A DNA stretch of 64,000 bases from Sphingomonas mucosissima (GCF_002197665.1 NZ_NBBJ01000001.1:434001-498000), one strand, 5' to 3'; positions 31,542-45,426 are shown, numbered from the stretch's first letter. A program made the numbers and translations. Notes: generated by a model not told the origin, from the letters alone.

Positions 31542-32153
31542 TTACGCCTCGTCGCGGTTATCAAGTCCGGCAGATACAAGGCGCGCCGCTGCAAAGCCGA
31601 TCGCTGCGGCGATGCCGAGCGCTGCGGTGGGGCTCTTGCGAACGAGATCGCGGGCATCGTCGAGCAGATCCTCGACGCTGCGATCGTTCAGCGAGGAGGA
31701 AAAGCCCTGCACTTGCTCGGCGGCATTGCGGGCATATTGGCCATATTGCTCGCCGAGCTTCTCGTCGACCTGGCCGGCGGCGTCATTCAGCATCGCCACG
31801 ATCTGGTCGAGCGCGCCGGTGGCCTTGGCCTTGCCCTGATCGGCGAAAGTGCGGGCGCGATCTCCGGCCTCGCCCTTCAGCTTCACGATACCGTCGCTGA
31901 TCGCCTGGCGCGGGGATGCCGAAGCGCCGCTGTCCTTGTTCCCTTGCTGCTCGTCGTCAGCCTTACCCTTCTGCGCGTTTGCGCCGCCTTTGGGGGCGTC
32001 TGCCGTTGTCGGGCTCGCCAGCGGATCGCCAGCATCGCTGTCCATGCCCTTCAGCGGGTCGCTCGGCTGAAGGGCGTCCGTCGCCGCGAAGGGATCAGCG
32101 ATCACCGGCGCGACGTCTTGATCGTTTGTCGGCTTGTTGTTTTCGTCAGCCAT
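31542..32153 (-). CDS. Disordered N-terminus protein with C-terminal membrane anchor
   Basis: A 203-residue protein starting at ATG 32153 (MADENNK). The first 90 residues are low-complexity and polar (QGNKDSGASASPRQA), then amphipathic helices (AGDRARTFADQGKAKATGAL, about 100-160) and a C-terminal hydrophobic segment (TAALGIAAAIGFAAARLVSA). The organisation resembles inner-membrane stress proteins of the YqjD/ElaB/DUF883 kind, a likeness and not an assignment. It is the first gene of the minus-strand cluster, 5 bases before the holin-like gene. Confidence 0.7.
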   Translation of the reverse strand: MADENNKPTNDQDVAPVIADPFAATDALQPSDPLKGMDSDAGDPLASPTTADAPKGGANAQKGKADDEQQGNKDSGASASPRQAISDGIVKLKGEAGDRARTFADQGKAKATGALDQIVAMLNDAAGQVDEKLGEQYGQYARNAAEQVQGFSSSLNDRSVEDLLDDARDLVRKSPTAALGIAAAIGFAAARLVSAGLDNRDEA

Positions 32154-32215
32154 TGGGGAATCCTTCCTTGATCGATCGGAGAACCCCGAGGCGCGCACCG
32201 AGGTTCCATCCTGAA

Positions 32216-32244
32216 TTGCCGCGGCGTTCAGGGCTCGTTATCGG
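32216..32244 (+). promoter_or_regulatory. Possible eno promoter
   Basis: TTGCCG (32216-32221), a 17-base spacer and TATCGG (32239-32244) lie 42 bases upstream of the eno start. This is a sigma70-like pair by spacing, with modest hexamer matches. Confidence 0.4.
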
Positions 32245-32273
32245 GCAGGGCGAACCCGTCCTCGCCATCGTAG

Positions 32274-33566
<1,293 letters not shown>

Positions 33567-33607
33567 AACCGCTTGAATTGACGAAGGCTTTCGGCGAAAA
33601 TCAGCCG

Positions 33608-33925
33608 GTGAGCCGCCGTAAGCCTTCGTCACTTTCCGCTGTCCTGAAGCGCGCTGCGTGGCCAGCGGCTGCGCTGCTCGTGATGGCGTTCTTCGGCGGC
33701 TATGCGGTGCTCGGTGCCAACGGGCTTCTGGCCTATGGCGACTATAAGCGTCTGGTCGCCAAGCGAGAGCTTCATTACGCCGCGCTTGATCAGAAGCGCG
33801 AGCTGCTCCGCAACCGCGTAGCGCTGCTGGATCCCCGGCATGCCAATCCGGACATGGTGGACGAGCTGGTGCGCCGCGAGTTGAACGTCGCGCATCCCGA
33901 CGAGGTCATTGTTCCCCTGAAGTAG
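33608..33925 (+). CDS. ftsB: Septum formation initiator (FtsB/DivIC-type)
   Basis: A small single-pass membrane protein of the division machinery. One transmembrane segment (about 18-38, AALLVMAFFGGYAVLGANGL) is followed by a coiled coil (YKRLVAKRELHYAALDQKRE), as in FtsB. The start is uncertain: GTG 33608 (MSRRKPS) is preferred; a GTG at 33563 overlapping the eno stop would add 15 residues. The eno-ftsB neighbourhood is conserved in proteobacteria. Confidence 0.82.
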   Translation: MSRRKPSSLSAVLKRAAWPAAALLVMAFFGGYAVLGANGLLAYGDYKRLVAKRELHYAALDQKRELLRNRVALLDPRHANPDMVDELVRRELNVAHPDEVIVPLK

Positions 33926-34006
33926 TCCGGTCGCTTGACCGCTTAGGCTTTTCTCCGCCAGCAAAGCACGCCATGCTGCGCTGCCTGGTGCAAGGGGGAG
34001 GGGCGA

Positions 34007-34477
34007 ATGGCAGTGATTGAGCTACTGTGGCCGACCTTCGCGTTAGTCGCTCTGGTCTTCGTGGTCTGGTTCACCTTGTTCGTCCAGCGCATCCGTCACA
34101 TGCGCCATAGCCCGCCGCGCCCGGCGGATTTCGCCGACGGAGAGGCTGCGCGTCGCTATTTCCTGCCGGTCGAGATGCCGGCGAACAATCTCGCCAATCT
34201 GTTCGAGATGCCGGTGCTCTATTTCGCGCTGGTGCCGCTGCTGATCCTGACGGGTCAGGCGAACTATGTGCAGGTGACGCTCGCCTGGCTGTTTGTTTTT
34301 TCACGATCTATCCACAGTTTTATCCACATCGGACCGAAGAAGGTGCAATGGCGCTTTCTTGCCTATCTCGTCTCCGTCGCGTTTCTGATGGCGATGTGGG
34401 TCGGGTTCTTGATCGACATGGCCAGTGTCGCGCGTGAACAGCACCGCGTCATGGTTGCCTTGGGGGGTGTTCTTTGA
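34007..34477 (+). CDS. MAPEG family membrane protein
   Basis: A 156-residue inner-membrane protein with four hydrophobic helices and the MAPEG-typical ANNLANLFEMPVLYFAL and LAWLFVFSRSIHSFIHI segments. The family includes glutathione transferases and related enzymes, and many bacterial members have no known reaction. ATG at 34007 follows AAGGGGGAGGGG. Its TGA sits inside the TTG start of the amidohydrolase (34474). Confidence 0.85.
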   Translation: MAVIELLWPTFALVALVFVVWFTLFVQRIRHMRHSPPRPADFADGEAARRYFLPVEMPANNLANLFEMPVLYFALVPLLILTGQANYVQVTLAWLFVFSRSIHSFIHIGPKKVQWRFLAYLVSVAFLMAMWVGFLIDMASVAREQHRVMVALGGVL

Positions 34478-35724
34478 AGTCCATGTTGCTTGCCGCTGCC
34501 GCCATTCTGACGGCCGTTCCCGCCGGCGCCGAAACGGTGGTCATCACGGCCGCTCGGATGCTTGACGTCGACAAGGGACGGATCGTCGAGCGGCCGGTCA
34601 TCACCGTCACGGATGGGCGGATCACCGCCATCGGCGGGGCGGCGCCTGCCGGCGCGACGCAGCTCGATCTCGGCGACGTGACGCTCGTGCCCGGGCTGAT
34701 CGACATGCACGTCCATCTTGACAGCACGCCGCTATATGGCGGCTACACCGGGCTTCAGTTCACCGACAATTTCTGGGCCGCCCAGGGAGTAGGCAATGCC
34801 GCAGCGATGCTGCGCGCCGGCTTCACCACCGTGCGCAATGTCGGGTCGGAGAATTACAACGATGTCGCCTACAAGCAGGCGATCGAGGAAGGGCTGATGG
34901 TCGGGCCCCGGATCGTGCCCGCAGCGCATGCCCTGGGCGCGACTGGCGGGCATTGCGACAGCACCTTCTTCCCGCCCTCCTTCGATCAGCATGGCAAGGC
35001 AGTCGGCGATACGCCCGATCAACTTCGCTTCCGGGTACGCGAGCAGCGCAAATATGGCGCGGAGGTGATCAAGGTTTGCGCGACCGGCGGTGTCTTCAGC
35101 CGCAACACCGAGCCTGGTCAGCAGCAGCTCTCCGAAGCGGAGCTGAAGGGCATCGCCGATGAGGCGCATCAATGGGGCCTGAAGACGGCCGCCCATGCGC
35201 ATGGCGCGGCCGGGATCAAGGCGGCGATTCGCGCCGGCATCGACACGATCGAGCACGCCAGCCTGATCGACGACGAGGGCATCCGCCTCGCCAAGGAGCG
35301 CGGCACCTACCTGTCCATGGATATCTACAATACCGATTATACCCAGGCCGAAGGCGCGAAGAACGGCGTTCTGGAAGACAATCTGCGCAAGGACCGCGAG
35401 GTGGCGCAGATCCAGCGCGACAATTTCCGCAAGGCCACTGCCGCCGGCGTGAACATGGTGTTCGGGACGGACGCCGGCGTGATGCCGCACAAGGATGCGG
35501 CCAAGCAGTTCCGGATCATGGTCCAATACGGGATGACACCGCTTCAGGCGATCCGCGCCGCCACGGTCACGGCAGCGGATGCGCTTGGCCGCAGCAAGGA
35601 TGTCGGCGCGATCACGGTGGGTCGTTTTGGTGACATGGTGGCCGTTTCCGGTGATCCACTGGCCGACGTGACGGTTCTCGAACGCCCGGCTGCCGTCATC
35701 AAGGGCGGCACCCGCGTAAACTGA
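34474..35724 (+). CDS. Exported amidohydrolase (Xaa-Pro dipeptidase-like)
   Basis: A periplasmic metal-dependent amidohydrolase. The signal peptide (about 1-19) is followed by DMHVHLD (metal-binding HxH), EVIKVCATGG (carbamylated-Lys region), the metal His segments TAAHAHGAAGI and TIEHASLID, and FGTDAGVMPH. Related enzymes cleave dipeptides such as those with proline; the substrate is not determined. The start TTG at 34474 overlaps the MAPEG stop (TTGA); an ATG at 34483 would also preserve the signal peptide. Length 416. Confidence 0.87.
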   Translation: MKSMLLAAAAILTAVPAGAETVVITAARMLDVDKGRIVERPVITVTDGRITAIGGAAPAGATQLDLGDVTLVPGLIDMHVHLDSTPLYGGYTGLQFTDNFWAAQGVGNAAAMLRAGFTTVRNVGSENYNDVAYKQAIEEGLMVGPRIVPAAHALGATGGHCDSTFFPPSFDQHGKAVGDTPDQLRFRVREQRKYGAEVIKVCATGGVFSRNTEPGQQQLSEAELKGIADEAHQWGLKTAAHAHGAAGIKAAIRAGIDTIEHASLIDDEGIRLAKERGTYLSMDIYNTDYTQAEGAKNGVLEDNLRKDREVAQIQRDNFRKATAAGVNMVFGTDAGVMPHKDAAKQFRIMVQYGMTPLQAIRAATVTAADALGRSKDVGAITVGRFGDMVAVSGDPLADVTVLERPAAVIKGGTRVN

Positions 35725-35804
35725 TGTGGCGCGCTATCTGCACAACAGCGATGGTGTCGGGGACGAAACAAAGTTAACGGCGGTCATCTTCAACCGGGGG
35801 GAAG

Positions 35805-36806
35805 ATGGCAATGCAGGGCGGAAAGGCGATCGGGGCGCTCACGGCAGCGGCCGCGCTGATGGGCGCGGCCCACGATGAGCACAATCTTGGGCCGAACCTA
35901 GAACGCTTCACTTATCCATGGCCGGTGCAGACCATGACCGTGGATGTGGTCGGCGAACCGGCCAGCATGGCGTTCATGGATATCGCCGCGGAGCGTCCGA
36001 ACGGGCGCACCGTTGTTTTGCTTCACGGCAAGAACTTCTGCGGCGCGACCTGGGCGTCCAGTGCACGCGCGCTGAGCCGTTCCGGCTACCGCGTGATCGT
36101 TCCTGACCAGATCGGCTTCTGCAAATCGTCCAAGCCGCGCGCCACGCAATACAGCTTTGCGATGCTGTCGCAGAACACGCGCCGCCTGCTGGTTTCGCGC
36201 GGGGTGAGCCGGGCAACATTGGTTGGCCACTCGATGGGGGGCATGCTGGCGATGCGTTACGCCATCATGTTCCCGGAGGCGGTGGACCGACTCGTGCTGG
36301 TCAACCCGCTGGGCCTAGTCGATCGTTCGGAGGAGGGCGTGCCTTACGTCGACGTTGACGCACTCTGGGCGGCCGAGCGGAAGACCAGCTATGCGTCGAT
36401 CAAGGCGTACCAGCAGGCGAACTACTATCACGGTACGTGGAAGCCGGCCTACGATCGCTGGGTCTGGATGCAGGCGGGCATGTATGGCGGCGCGGGTCGT
36501 GACACGGTCGCGCTCGCCCAGGCGAAAACGAGCGAGATGATTCGCACCCAGCCGGTGGTTCACGAATTATACCGCCTCAAGCCGCCGACGACGGTGATTG
36601 TCGGCACGCTGGATCGCACCGCGTTCGGGCGCGGCCAGGCGCCGGCGTCGCTTCAGCAGTTCCTGAAAGCCATTCCGCAGCTCGCGCCCGATGCCGTGCG
36701 CAAGATGCCAAACGGCGCCTTGATCCGCATGGAAGGGCTCGGCCATTCACCGCAAGTCGAAGATCCGGCGCGGTTCGAGAAGCTGTTGCTCGAAACCGTG
36801 CGCTGA
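35805..36806 (+). CDS. Secreted alpha/beta hydrolase
   Basis: Predicted serine hydrolase with an N-terminal export signal (about 1-21). Family elements are VVLLHGKNFCGATW (oxyanion region), the nucleophile elbow VGHSMGG (Ser about 143), and the late His in MEGLGHSPQVED (about 315). It most resembles esterase/epoxide-hydrolase-type enzymes; the substrate is unknown. The 80-base gap before it shows no clear promoter. It is the last gene before the str operon. Confidence 0.83.
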   Translation: MAMQGGKAIGALTAAAALMGAAHDEHNLGPNLERFTYPWPVQTMTVDVVGEPASMAFMDIAAERPNGRTVVLLHGKNFCGATWASSARALSRSGYRVIVPDQIGFCKSSKPRATQYSFAMLSQNTRRLLVSRGVSRATLVGHSMGGMLAMRYAIMFPEAVDRLVLVNPLGLVDRSEEGVPYVDVDALWAAERKTSYASIKAYQQANYYHGTWKPAYDRWVWMQAGMYGGAGRDTVALAQAKTSEMIRTQPVVHELYRLKPPTTVIVGTLDRTAFGRGQAPASLQQFLKAIPQLAPDAVRKMPNGALIRMEGLGHSPQVEDPARFEKLLLETVR

Positions 36807-36843
36807 CGATCGCGCCGGGGGAGGGTTGCCGCCCGCGCCGGCA

Positions 36844-36872
36844 TTGACCGCGGGCGGCTCCATGCGTATAGC
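36844..36872 (+). promoter_or_regulatory. Promoter of the str operon (rpsL)
   Basis: TTGACC (36844-36849), exactly 17 bases, TATAGC (36867-36872), then a GC-rich discriminator. It sits 163 bases before rpsL and is the best sigma70-like match seen in the window. The GC-rich discriminator fits stringent (ppGpp) control of ribosomal genes. Confidence 0.75.
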
Positions 36873-37035
36873 CGCGCCCGTTCGTGCCGGGTCTGACCCG
36901 TCGCGCGCAAGCTTGAACATTGCTGGATGCTTAGAGGACCCGGGTGGCTTTATGCGGCCGCCCCACGGTCCTTTTCGTATTCCAAGTGCTGTCAGGGCTC
37001 CAGCAAAGTAACCTATACGAAAGGTGAAGGCTTCA

Positions 37036-37407
37036 ATGCCGACGATCAACCAGCTGGTCCGCAAGGGCCGCGAACCGCAGAAGGCCAAGAGCAAGGTCCC
37101 TGCGATGGAGCAGAACCCGCAGAAGCGCGGCGTTTGCACCCGTGTCTACACGACGACCCCGAAGAAGCCGAACTCGGCATTGCGCAAGGTGGCCAAGGTT
37201 CGCCTGACCAACCAGCGCGAAGTCATCAGCTACATCCCGGGCGAAGGCCACAACCTGCAGGAGCACTCGGTGGTGCTGATCCGCGGCGGCCGTGTGCGCG
37301 ACCTTCCGGGCGTGCGCTACCACGTGCTGCGCGGCGTTCTCGACACGCAGGGCGTGAAGGACCGTCGTCAGTCCCGTTCCAAGTACGGCGCCAAGCGTCC
37401 GAAGTAA
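37036..37407 (+). CDS. rpsL: Ribosomal protein S12
   Basis: 30S protein at the decoding centre; first gene of the str operon. Family core [19 protein letters not shown], then [18 protein letters not shown], where streptomycin-resistance residues lie: Lys43 in PKKPNS and the second Lys in the [18 protein letters not shown] tail region. The sequence shows wild-type Lys at the first site. Start ATG 37036 gives the normal 123 residues. A strong promoter lies about 160 bases upstream. Confidence 0.98.
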   Translation: MPTINQLVRKGREPQKAKSKVPAMEQNPQKRGVCTRVYTTTPKKPNSALRKVAKVRLTNQREVISYIPGEGHNLQEHSVVLIRGGRVRDLPGVRYHVLRGVLDTQGVKDRRQSRSKYGAKRPK

Positions 37408-37485
37408 GCCGATCGGCGCCAGCCGGCATGGGCCGGATCACTGGCACCTCGATCACCAGGCTGAAGTTTAGAAGGAAGATACCAG

Positions 37486-37956
37486 ATGGCTCGTCGTCGT
37501 CGTCCCGAGAAGCGGGAAATCCTGCCTGATCCCGTTTACGGGGATGAGGTTCTGTCCAAGTTCATGAATTCCGTCATGATGGACGGAAAGAAGTCCGTCG
37601 CGGAAGGCATCGTCTATTCCGCGCTCACCACCGTTGAGACCCGCGCCAAGCGCGACCCGCTCGGCGTGTTCCATGATGCGCTGAACAACATCAAGCCGGG
37701 CATCGAAGTCCGTTCGCGCCGCGTCGGTGGTGCGACGTACCAGGTGCCGGTTGAGGTTCGTCCGGAGCGCGCGCAGGCGCTGGCGATCCGCTGGCTGATC
37801 ACCGCGGCACGCGGCCGCAGCGAGAACACGATGGACGCGCGTCTGTCGGGTGAGCTGCTTGACGCTTCCAACAACCGCGGCAACGCGGTGAAGAAGCGCG
37901 AAGACACGCACCGCATGGCCGAAGCGAACCGCGCCTTCAGCCACTACCGCTGGTAA
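37486..37956 (+). CDS. rpsG: Ribosomal protein S7
   Basis: 30S protein that binds 16S rRNA near the E-site; in E. coli it is also the str operon regulator. Recognised by [15 protein letters not shown], then [20 protein letters not shown] at the C-terminus. 156 residues, normal. ATG at 37486 follows GAAGGA. A GTGGGGAGC/GCTCCCCAC stem-loop lies between it and fusA. Confidence 0.97.
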   Translation: MARRRRPEKREILPDPVYGDEVLSKFMNSVMMDGKKSVAEGIVYSALTTVETRAKRDPLGVFHDALNNIKPGIEVRSRRVGGATYQVPVEVRPERAQALAIRWLITAARGRSENTMDARLSGELLDASNNRGNAVKKREDTHRMAEANRAFSHYRW

Positions 37957-38002
37957 TGGCCGCGGCTTCCGTCTTGGAAGCGCAACGCACCTGAACTATA
38001 TC

Positions 38003-38033
38003 GTGGGGAGCCGGCCATGGGCCTGCTCCCCAC
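38003..38033 (+). other. rpsG-fusA intercistronic hairpin
   Basis: 9-bp stem GTGGGGAGC / GCTCCCCAC around a loop that itself contains GGCC/GGCC. It has no T-tract and ends 21 bases before the fusA ATG, so it could shield or expose the fusA start or block decay. Confidence 0.5.
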
Positions 38034-38054
38034 ATCGCTAAGGAAAGCCCGACC

Positions 38055-40148
<2,094 letters not shown>

Positions 40149-40155
40149 CCCGTTT

Positions 40156-40186
40156 CTCCGCCATCTGACATGGTCAGGTGGCGGAG
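40156..40186 (+). other. Long fusA-tuf intercistronic hairpin
   Basis: 14-bp stem: CTCCGCCA(T)CTGAC / GTCAG(G)TGGCGGAG with ATG loop, one T-G pair. Lacks a T-tract. It sits 93 bases before the tuf start. Probably an mRNA processing or stability element that lets tuf be expressed more than fusA. Confidence 0.6.
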
Positions 40187-40279
40187 AGGGTTTGCGAAAC
40201 CGCAATTCAGCCGTTATGGGGCCGCCTTCACGGCGAGTCCTCGTGCGGCTCAAGTGGAAATCCAGAAGGTAGGACAACA

Positions 40280-41476
<1,197 letters not shown>

Positions 41477-41513
41477 GATCTTTCCCTAAGATCTGCGGTT
41501 CGCCGCAAAGCTG

Positions 41514-41556
41514 CCGCCCGGCGCGCCATTCGGTGTGCCGGGCGGTTGCCTTTTTA
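41514..41556 (+). terminator. Rho-independent terminator of the str operon
   Basis: CCGCCCGGC / GCCGGGCGG arms (41514-41522, 41537-41545) with more pairing in the loop, then TTGCCTTTTT. Ends the tuf transcript before rpsJ. Confidence 0.85.
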
Positions 41557-41647
41557 TGAAGGCATGGCTATTGGCCGCGCCTTCGACAGATTCACAAACA
41601 GCAAGAGCCACGTTCACGTGGCCCGCTCTTTCGCATCGGTAGGGATT

Positions 41648-41956
41648 ATGGACAGCAACATCCGCATTCGCCTGAAGGCGTTCGATCATCGTGTGCTCGA
41701 CCAGGCGACCGGCGACATCGCCGAGACCGCCCGACGTACCGGTGCCCTCATTCGCGGTCCGATCCCGCTTCCGACGCGTATCGAGAAGTTCACGGTCAAC
41801 CGTGGCCCGCACGTCGACAAGAAGAGCCGCGAGCAGTTCGAGGTCCGCACCTACAAGCGCATGCTCGACATCGTGCAGCCAACCCCGCAGACCGTTGACG
41901 CGCTGATGAAGCTCGATCTCGCCGCGGGCGTTGACGTCGAGATCAAGCTGGCGTAA
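41648..41956 (+). CDS. rpsJ: Ribosomal protein S10
   Basis: 30S protein, also NusE in antitermination. Begins [20 protein letters not shown] and contains [20 protein letters not shown]. The ATG at 41648 gives the normal 102 residues; an upstream start at 41546 falls in the tuf terminator region. A GCCACG/CGTGGC hairpin (41607-41622) lies in its leader. A 318-base spacer separates it from rplC, unusually long for this operon. Confidence 0.97.
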   Translation: MDSNIRIRLKAFDHRVLDQATGDIAETARRTGALIRGPIPLPTRIEKFTVNRGPHVDKKSREQFEVRTYKRMLDIVQPTPQTVDALMKLDLAAGVDVEIKLA

Positions 41957-42274
41957 TGGCCTGCATCCCGCGGTTGACGTGAGTCCCGCGGGTTTGTCGT
42001 TTTCCGTGGTGAGGAAACGGTTGGGACGCCCAAGGGGCCCCTGACAAGCAAGAGATACCGCCAGCCACTCCGGTGGCTGGGACAGCGTCTCCCGTCTGCT
42101 TCTTTCGAGAGGCAACCAGCCCGGGACGGGGGCGCGCTTCGCATATTCCGGGCTGATGGGTTCCCGTCAAAGTAGTACTTTGATGGGTGCCCGAAACTGA
42201 TCGGTCCTTTCAGGGCCGGTCACAAGCACCTTGGGGATGGGCCTCAGGGTGCCTCTGTTGAGGAGCTACGGATC
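41957..42274 (+). other. Structured rpsJ-rplC spacer (possible leader)
   Basis: A 318-base gap without a gene. It contains GCCAGCCACTCCGGTGGCTGG (around 42061), TCAAAGTAGTACTTTGA (42167-42183, perfect 8-bp arms) inside GGGTTCCC/GGGTGCCC flanks, CGGTCC/GGGCCG (around 42202), and a 10-bp stem CACCTTGGGG / CCTCAGGGTG (42227-42251) ending just before the GAGGAG ribosome-binding site of rplC. The array suggests a structured leader, possibly for autoregulation by a large-subunit protein. Confidence 0.6.
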
Positions 42275-43009
42275 ATGCGTACCGGCGTGATCGCGAAGAA
42301 GATGGGCATGACCCGCCTGTTCCAGGATGATGGCCGCCACGTGCCGGTCACCGTCCTGCAGCTGGAAGGGCTTCAGGTCGTCTCTCGCCGCGAAACAGAT
42401 CGTGACGGCTACACCGCCGTCCAGCTTGGTGCAGGCGTCGCCAAGGCAAAGAATGTTGCCAAGCCGCAGCGCGGCCACTTCGGCAAGGCCGAAGTCGAGC
42501 CCAAGGCGGTCGTCCATGAATTCCGCGTCAGCGAGGACAATCTCCTCGACGTTGGTGCGGAAATCTCGGCCGATCACTTCGTGGCTGGCCAGTTCGTCGA
42601 TATCCAGGGTCGTACCCAGGGTAAGGGTTTCGCCGGCGCCATGAAGCGCTGGAACTTCGGCGGTCTGCGCGCGACGCACGGCGTCTCGGTTTCGCACCGT
42701 TCGCACGGTTCGACCGGTAACCGCCAAGATCCGGGCCGCGTCTTCAAGAACAAGAAGATGGCCGGTCACATGGGCGACAAGAACCGCACCCAGCAGAACC
42801 TCGAGATCGTCGGCACCGACGTCGAGCGCGGCCTCATCTTCGTCAAGGGCTCGGTCCCTGGCTCGAAGGGCGGCTGGCTGTTCGTCAAGGACGCCGTGAA
42901 GCTGAAGCCGCATGCCGACGCTCCGCGTCCGGCCGGCCTGAAGGCTGCCAATAGCAACAACGCAGCGGCTGCTCCGGCAACCGAAGCGACCGACGGCCAG
43001 GAGGGCTGA
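42275..43009 (+). CDS. rplC: Ribosomal protein L3
   Basis: 50S assembly-initiator protein at the peptidyl-transferase region. [20 protein letters not shown], the [19 protein letters not shown] loop and [20 protein letters not shown] are diagnostic. At 244 residues it is longer than E. coli L3 (209) by an Ala/Asn-rich C-terminal tail. Start ATG 42275 with GAGGAG upstream. Confidence 0.97.
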   Translation: MRTGVIAKKMGMTRLFQDDGRHVPVTVLQLEGLQVVSRRETDRDGYTAVQLGAGVAKAKNVAKPQRGHFGKAEVEPKAVVHEFRVSEDNLLDVGAEISADHFVAGQFVDIQGRTQGKGFAGAMKRWNFGGLRATHGVSVSHRSHGSTGNRQDPGRVFKNKKMAGHMGDKNRTQQNLEIVGTDVERGLIFVKGSVPGSKGGWLFVKDAVKLKPHADAPRPAGLKAANSNNAAAAPATEATDGQEG

Positions 43010-43011
43010 AC

Positions 43012-43626
43012 GTGAAGGTCAAGGTTTCCTCCTTCGCCGGGAATGAAGCGTCGGACGTCGAGCTGTCGGACGAGGTCTTCGGCCTCGAGCCGCGCGCCGA
43101 CATCCTGCACCGCGTCGTTACCTGGCAGCTCGAGAAGCGTCGCGGCACTGCCCGTGGCACGCGCGAGCGTTCGGACGTCGCCCGCTCGGGCAAGAAGCTC
43201 GGTCGCCAGAAGGGCGGCGGTGTGGCGCGTCACGGCGATCGCCGCGCTCCCATCTTCGTTGGCGGTGGTAAGGCACACGGCGCCCGCGTTCGTGACTTCA
43301 ATCCGGGCCTGAACAAGAAGGTTCGTGCGCTTGGTCTCAAGATGGCTCTGTCGAGCCATGCAAAGGCCGGCTCGCTGATCGTTCTTGATGGCTTCGAGGT
43401 CCAGAAGACCAAGGAGCTCAAGGGTCACTTCGCGACGCTGAACGTCGGCAAGCGTACGCTTGTGATCGACGGCGACACGGCCGAGGGCTTCCGCGCCGGC
43501 TACAACCTGCCGGGCGTGGACATGCTCCCGGCGGTTGGCGCGAACGTCTATGACATCATCAAGGCCGATACGCTGGTGCTGACCCGCGCTGCGGTCGAGA
43601 AGCTGGAGGCGCGCTTCAATGGCTAA
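43012..43626 (+). CDS. rplD: Ribosomal protein L4
   Basis: 50S protein lining the exit tunnel; regulator of the S10 operon in E. coli. GTG start at 43012, two bases after rplC. Has [20 protein letters not shown] and [20 protein letters not shown], the loop that enters the tunnel. 204 residues, normal; its end overlaps rplW by 8 bases. Confidence 0.97.
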   Translation: MKVKVSSFAGNEASDVELSDEVFGLEPRADILHRVVTWQLEKRRGTARGTRERSDVARSGKKLGRQKGGGVARHGDRRAPIFVGGGKAHGARVRDFNPGLNKKVRALGLKMALSSHAKAGSLIVLDGFEVQKTKELKGHFATLNVGKRTLVIDGDTAEGFRAGYNLPGVDMLPAVGANVYDIIKADTLVLTRAAVEKLEARFNG

Positions 43627-43936
43627 GCAGCAGCAGAAGGCGATCGACAACCGTCACTATGACGTGATCGTCGCGCCGCACATCACCGAGAAGTCGACCC
43701 TTCTCTCCGAGCAGAACGCCGTGGTGTTCAAGGTGGCGCCGGGCGCCTCCAAGCCGGAGATCAAGGCGGCGGTGGAAGCGATCTTCGACGTCAACGTCGT
43801 CGGCGTGAACACCATCGTTCAGAAGGGCAAGACGAAGCGCTGGAAGGGCAAGCCCTATTTCCGGTCGGACATGAAGAAGGCGATCGTCACGCTCAAGGAA
43901 GGGCAGTCGATCGACGTCACCGAGGGGGCCAAGTAA
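43619..43936 (+). CDS. rplW: Ribosomal protein L23
   Basis: 50S protein at the tunnel exit, docking site for SRP and trigger factor. Has [40 protein letters not shown] and [20 protein letters not shown]. 105 residues. It overlaps the end of rplD, implying coupling. Confidence 0.96.
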   Translation: MAKQQQKAIDNRHYDVIVAPHITEKSTLLSEQNAVVFKVAPGASKPEIKAAVEAIFDVNVVGVNTIVQKGKTKRWKGKPYFRSDMKKAIVTLKEGQSIDVTEGAK

Positions 43937-43937
43937 G

Positions 43938-44771
43938 ATGGCACTCAAGCATTATAATCCGACCAGCCCCGCGATGCGCGGGCTGGTCCTCATCGACCGC
44001 TCCGGCCTGCACAAGGGCGCGCCCGTCAAGGCGCTGACCGAGGGCAAGCGCAAGTCGGGTGGCCGCAACAACAAGGGCCATGTGACCAGCCGCGGCATCG
44101 CGGGCGGCCACAAGCAGAAGTATCGCTACATCGACTTCAAGCGTCGCAAGTGGGACGCCGAAGCGACCGTGGAGCGGATCGAATATGATCCGAACCGCAC
44201 GGCGTTCATCGCGCTGGTCAGCTATGCCGATGGCGAGCAGGCGTACATCATTGCGCCGCAGCGCCTTGGTGTTGGTGACAAGATCGTCGCCGCCAAGAAG
44301 ACCGACGTGAAGCCGGGCAACGCCATGGAGCTGGGCCAGGTGCCGGTCGGCACCATCGTCCACAACGTGGAGATGAAGCCGGGCAAGGGCGGTCAGATCG
44401 CGCGTTCGGCCGGCACGTATGTGCAGGTCGTCGGCCGTGATCGCGGACTGGTGATCGTTCGCCTGAACTCGGGCGAGCAGCGCTACATCCGCAGCGAGTG
44501 CATGGCCACGGTTGGCGCGGTGTCGAACCCGGACAACCAGAACCAGAACTTCGGCAAGGCGGGTCGCAGCCGCTGGATGGGCAAGCGTCCGCTTACCCGT
44601 GGCGTCGCGAAGAACCCGGTCGACCACCCGCACGGCGGCGGTGAAGGCCGCACCTCGGGCGGCCGCCACCCGGTCACCCCGTGGGGCAAGCCGACGAAGG
44701 GTGCGCGCACCCGCCACAACAAGGCGACGGACAAGATGATCATCCGCAGCCGTCACGCGAGGAAGAAGTAA
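43938..44771 (+). CDS. rplB: Ribosomal protein L2
   Basis: 50S protein bridging the peptidyl-transferase centre. Has [34 protein letters not shown], and the conserved His/Gly segment [17 protein letters not shown] with the important His. 277 residues. Starts 1 base after rplW; its TAA overlaps the rpsS ATG. Confidence 0.98.
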   Translation: MALKHYNPTSPAMRGLVLIDRSGLHKGAPVKALTEGKRKSGGRNNKGHVTSRGIAGGHKQKYRYIDFKRRKWDAEATVERIEYDPNRTAFIALVSYADGEQAYIIAPQRLGVGDKIVAAKKTDVKPGNAMELGQVPVGTIVHNVEMKPGKGGQIARSAGTYVQVVGRDRGLVIVRLNSGEQRYIRSECMATVGAVSNPDNQNQNFGKAGRSRWMGKRPLTRGVAKNPVDHPHGGGEGRTSGGRHPVTPWGKPTKGARTRHNKATDKMIIRSRHARKK

Positions 44772-45049
44772 TGGCTCGCTCCGTCTGGAAGGGTCCGTTC
44801 GTGGACCTTCATCTGCTGAAGAAGGCAGAGGTGGCGCAGGATCAGGGCACCCGCGCAGGTCCGATCAAGACCTGGTCGCGTCGTTCGACGATCCTTCCGC
44901 AGTTCGTCGGTCTGACGTTCAGCGTCTACAACGGCCGCAAGTTCGTGCCGGTGTCGGTGAACGAAGACATGGTCGGCATGAAGCTGGGTGAGTTTGCGCC
45001 GACGCGCTACTTCCCGGGTCACGCCGCTGACAAGAAGGGCAAGCGCTGA
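44771..45049 (+). CDS. rpsS: Ribosomal protein S19
   Basis: 30S head protein. Begins [20 protein letters not shown] and has [20 protein letters not shown] and [20 protein letters not shown]. 92 residues. TAATG overlap with rplB and TGATG overlap with rplV. Confidence 0.97.
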   Translation: MARSVWKGPFVDLHLLKKAEVAQDQGTRAGPIKTWSRRSTILPQFVGLTFSVYNGRKFVPVSVNEDMVGMKLGEFAPTRYFPGHAADKKGKR

Positions 45050-45426
45050 TGAGCAAGCCTAAGTCTCCCCGCAAGGTCGACGACAAGTCGGCGCTGTCGG
45101 TCGGCACGCAGATCCGCGGCTCGGCGCAGAAGCTGGGCCTGGTCGCGGCGCTGATCCGCGGCAAGAAGGCCGGCGACGCGATGAACATCCTGGCCTTCTC
45201 CAAGAAGGGCATGGCGGTTGATGCGCGCAAGGTTCTCGCCTCCGCGATCGCCAATGCCGAAAACAACCACAACCTCGATGTTGACGCGCTTGTCGTCGCC
45301 GAGGCGTCGGTCGGCAAGTCGATCACCATGAAGCGGTTCGCAACGCGCGGCCGCGGCAAGTCCACCCGCATCCTGAAGCCGTTCTCGCGGCTGCGGATCG
45401 TCGTGCGCGAGCAGGAAGAAGCCTAA
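45049..45426 (+). CDS. rplV: Ribosomal protein L22
   Basis: 50S protein with a tunnel loop (macrolide interaction region). Has [40 protein letters not shown] and the loop [20 protein letters not shown]. 125 residues, with a short N-terminal extension. Overlaps rpsS and rpsC by one-base couplings. Confidence 0.96.
   Translation: MSKPKSPRKVDDKSALSVGTQIRGSAQKLGLVAALIRGKKAGDAMNILAFSKKGMAVDARKVLASAIANAENNHNLDVDALVVAEASVGKSITMKRFATRGRGKSTRILKPFSRLRIVVREQEEA

Noticed and set aside
41546-41575. Promoter TTGCCT-17-TATTGG for rpsJ
   Set aside because: It overlaps the T-tract of the str terminator; hexamers are weak.
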